From assembly GCA_023135855.1 (NCBI GenBank), contig JAGLSH010000035.1:1-7345 (forward strand): DNA of 7,345 bases, given 5' to 3'. How positions within the stretch are numbered: position 1 is the first letter of the stretch; each line of letters starts with the position of its first letter. The stretch comes from Candidatus Omnitrophota bacterium (GTDB lineage Bacteria > Omnitrophota > Gorgyraeia > Duberdicusellales > 4484-171). Under the pieces are notes generated by a model, which saw only the letters and a program-made list of their open reading frames with translations, ran no database searches and was not told the DNA's origin. Below are positions 5,931 through 7,345 of the stretch, in pieces. The position numbers were made by a program, and so were the translations under genes.

Positions 5931-7145
5931 ATGGCAAAAACAGTAGCCTTAATAAATGAAAAGATCAAGAATGGGGAAGCGGTTGTTGTTACAGCTGAAG
6001 AAATGATTCAGATTGTTAAGGGTGAAGGAGCCGCTAGCGCAGCTAAAAAGGTAGATGTGGTAACTACAGCTACCTTTGGCCCTATGTGTTCCTCAGGGGT
6101 TTATCTCAATTTAGGGCACACTAAACCTAAAATAAAATTGGGAGGAGGAAGAGCTACTCTTAATAGTGTAGAAGCTTATACTGGGTTTGCTGCGGTAGAT
6201 ATTTGCATTGGGGCAACTGCTTTGCCCGAAGAAGATCCTAAAAATAAAGTTTTTCCGGGAGAGTTTAAATATGGTGGTGGTCATGTAATAGAAGATTTAG
6301 TTAAAAGAAAAGATATAAAATTAAAGGCTATTGCCCATGGTACAGATTGCTATCCTGCTAAAAAATTACAGACACTTATTAATATAAATAATGTTAACGA
6401 AGCTATTTTATTTAATCCAAGAAATTTATATCAGAATTATAATGTTGCTGTAAATTTATCTGCTAAAACAGTCTATACTTATATGGGAACTCTAAAGCCT
6501 AATCTAGAGAATGCTAATTATTGTAGTGCTGGTCAATTGTCACCTCTTCTCAATGACCCTCTTTATAGGACCATTGGTATTGGTACAAGAATACTTTTAG
6601 GTGGAGGGATTGGTTATGTTTCTTGGTGGGGAACCCAACATAATCCAGGAGTAAAGAGATCCGAAGGAGGTGTTCCCTTGTCTCCTGCGGGAACAGTTGC
6701 GGTGATTGGGGATTTAAAACAAATGAATCCAAAGTGGATCAAAGGAGTAAGTTTTCAAGGGTATGGTACTTCTCTTGCTATAGGGATAGGTGTTCCAATA
6801 CCTATTCTTAATCAGGAAATAGCAAAATTTACTGCAGTTAGCGATAGTGATATTTTTACTAATGTAGTTGATTATGGGAAGGCTTATCCTCAAGGGGTTC
6901 CAGATACATTAGGTAGAGTAAGTTATGCAGAGTTAAAATCAGGAAAGATTAAAATTTCTGGCAAAGAAGTCCCTACTGCTGGAATATCTAGTTATTTCAA
7001 AGCAAGAGAGATAGCCGATGAACTTAAGATTTTGATTAAGAAAGGCGACTTTTTATTGAGTGAACCAGTAGCCGAATTTCCTGGTCCAGATTCTGGCTAT
7101 AAATTTAAACCTTTGAAGGTAAGGGAAATTAAAGGAGAGGAGTGA
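5931..7145 (+). CDS. Homocysteine biosynthesis protein (DUF39), L-aspartate semialdehyde sulfurtransferase
   Basis: Proteins of this family, studied in Methanosarcina acetivorans (MA1821 with MA1822), make homocysteine from aspartate semialdehyde and sulfide, bypassing O-acetyl- or O-succinylhomoserine. The 404-residue protein shows the family hallmarks: TTATFGPMCSSG (45-56) with the likely essential Cys53, the LGGGRATLN glycine stretch (70-78), HGTDCYP (136-142) with Cys140, and ILLGGGIGYVSWWGTQHNPG. A persulfide on Cys53 is the proposed chemistry. The methanogen protein carries a C-terminal CBS-domain pair; this one ends without it. It starts 14 bases after thi4, behind a purine-rich ribosome site at 5917-5928, and is followed after two bases by its usual NIL partner, which strengthens the call. 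The product homocysteine would feed methionine synthesis. It is cytoplasmic, with no signal or membrane segment. Confidence 0.93.
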   Translation: MAKTVALINEKIKNGEAVVVTAEEMIQIVKGEGAASAAKKVDVVTTATFGPMCSSGVYLNLGHTKPKIKLGGGRATLNSVEAYTGFAAVDICIGATALPEEDPKNKVFPGEFKYGGGHVIEDLVKRKDIKLKAIAHGTDCYPAKKLQTLININNVNEAILFNPRNLYQNYNVAVNLSAKTVYTYMGTLKPNLENANYCSAGQLSPLLNDPLYRTIGIGTRILLGGGIGYVSWWGTQHNPGVKRSEGGVPLSPAGTVAVIGDLKQMNPKWIKGVSFQGYGTSLAIGIGVPIPILNQEIAKFTAVSDSDIFTNVVDYGKAYPQGVPDTLGRVSYAELKSGKIKISGKEVPTAGISSYFKAREIADELKILIKKGDFLLSEPVAEFPGPDSGYKFKPLKVREIKGEE

Positions 7146-7147
7146 TT

Positions 7148-7345
7148 ATGTATTCACAAAAAATAGTTCTTCGTTTTCCTTTTGCTCTTGTGGATAAACC
7201 GATAATTTATAAATTAACTAAGGATTTTAATTTAGAGTTTAATATTCTGAAAGCAGTTGTAAATCCTGAAGAAGAAGGAGTTATGGTTTTAGAGTTAAAA
7301 GGCGACGAGGAAGAGTACAAAAAGGCTATAAAATATTTAAAAGAG
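7148..7345 (+). CDS. NIL-domain protein (partial), partner of the homocysteine synthase
   Basis: The ORF is open at the right edge, with 66 residues seen. It opens MYSQKIVLRFP, then KPIIYKLTKDFNLEFNILKA, VMVLELKGDEEEYKKAIKYLKE, which is the pattern of a NIL domain: a beta strand ending in FP, a helix, a strand, then the LELKGDEEE turn and final helix. In the known pairs the NIL domain is followed by two [4Fe-4S] ferredoxin motifs, and the protein supplies electrons to the DUF39 enzyme during homocysteine formation. The ferredoxin part lies beyond the window and is predicted, not seen. The start is set by an AAAGGAGAGG ribosome site (7131-7140) and lies two bases after the previous stop. NIL domains also occur at the end of MetN transporters, but no ABC domain precedes this one. 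Confidence 0.88.
   Translation, partial: MYSQKIVLRFPFALVDKPIIYKLTKDFNLEFNILKAVVNPEEEGVMVLELKGDEEEYKKAIKYLKE

Noticed and set aside
7148..7345. MetN-type ABC transporter C-terminus
   Set aside because: A separate start codon and ribosome site precede it, no ATPase domain is present, and the DUF39 neighbour predicts a NIL-ferredoxin protein.
1..7345. CRISPR arrays, tRNA or rRNA genes, insertion sequences, integrase or phage genes
   Set aside because: No direct repeat series, RNA gene signature, transposase or terminal repeats were seen on either strand; the minus-strand reading frames are shadows of the genes described.

Overview
The window is a compact, AT-rich, all-plus-strand stretch of bacterial DNA with almost no non-coding sequence. 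Its consensus-like sigma-70 promoters and Rrf2 regulator indicate a bacterium. The combination of a DUF39-type homocysteine synthase, a NIL-domain partner and a His-type (sulfide-using) Thi4 is a metabolism known mainly from methanogens, sulfate reducers and other strict anaerobes. An uncultured anaerobic lineage such as Omnitrophota is my guess; the phylum cannot be fixed from the sequence alone.

Region 1 (about 17-2456) has an extended -10 promoter followed by two genes. The first encodes an exported thioredoxin fused to a CcdA/DsbD-like membrane electron carrier. The second encodes a radical SAM enzyme of unknown substrate with a long N-terminal extension.

Region 2 (2457-7345, running off the right edge) is a second transcription unit. 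It starts with a TTGACA-16-TATAAT promoter overlapped by a perfect 14-bp inverted repeat, a likely operator. It then encodes, with gaps of 2-33 bp or overlaps: a three-cysteine Rrf2 regulator, a PP-loop tRNA-thiolation-like protein with an NFACT-R-like tail, a tiny exported cysteine-rich protein whose end overlaps the next gene, cysteine synthase (cysK), thiazole synthase (thi4), the DUF39 aspartate-semialdehyde sulfurtransferase (homocysteine synthesis), and the start of its NIL-domain partner.

The unifying theme of region 2 is direct use of inorganic sulfide. CysK makes cysteine, Thi4 makes the thiamin thiazole, and DUF39 plus NIL make homocysteine, each with sulfide as the likely sulfur source. 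The PP-loop protein has the CxxC + C cysteine set of Fe-S-dependent tRNA thiolases, which can also work from sulfide. No cysteine desulfurase is present, although the layout otherwise recalls the Bacillus cymR-yrvO-mnmA operon. My main proposal is that this is a sulfide-assimilation regulon under an autoregulated, probably Fe-S-sensing Rrf2 repressor. The Cys-rich mini-protein upstream of cysK is either a metal-binding or redox protein, or a cysteine-sensing leader.
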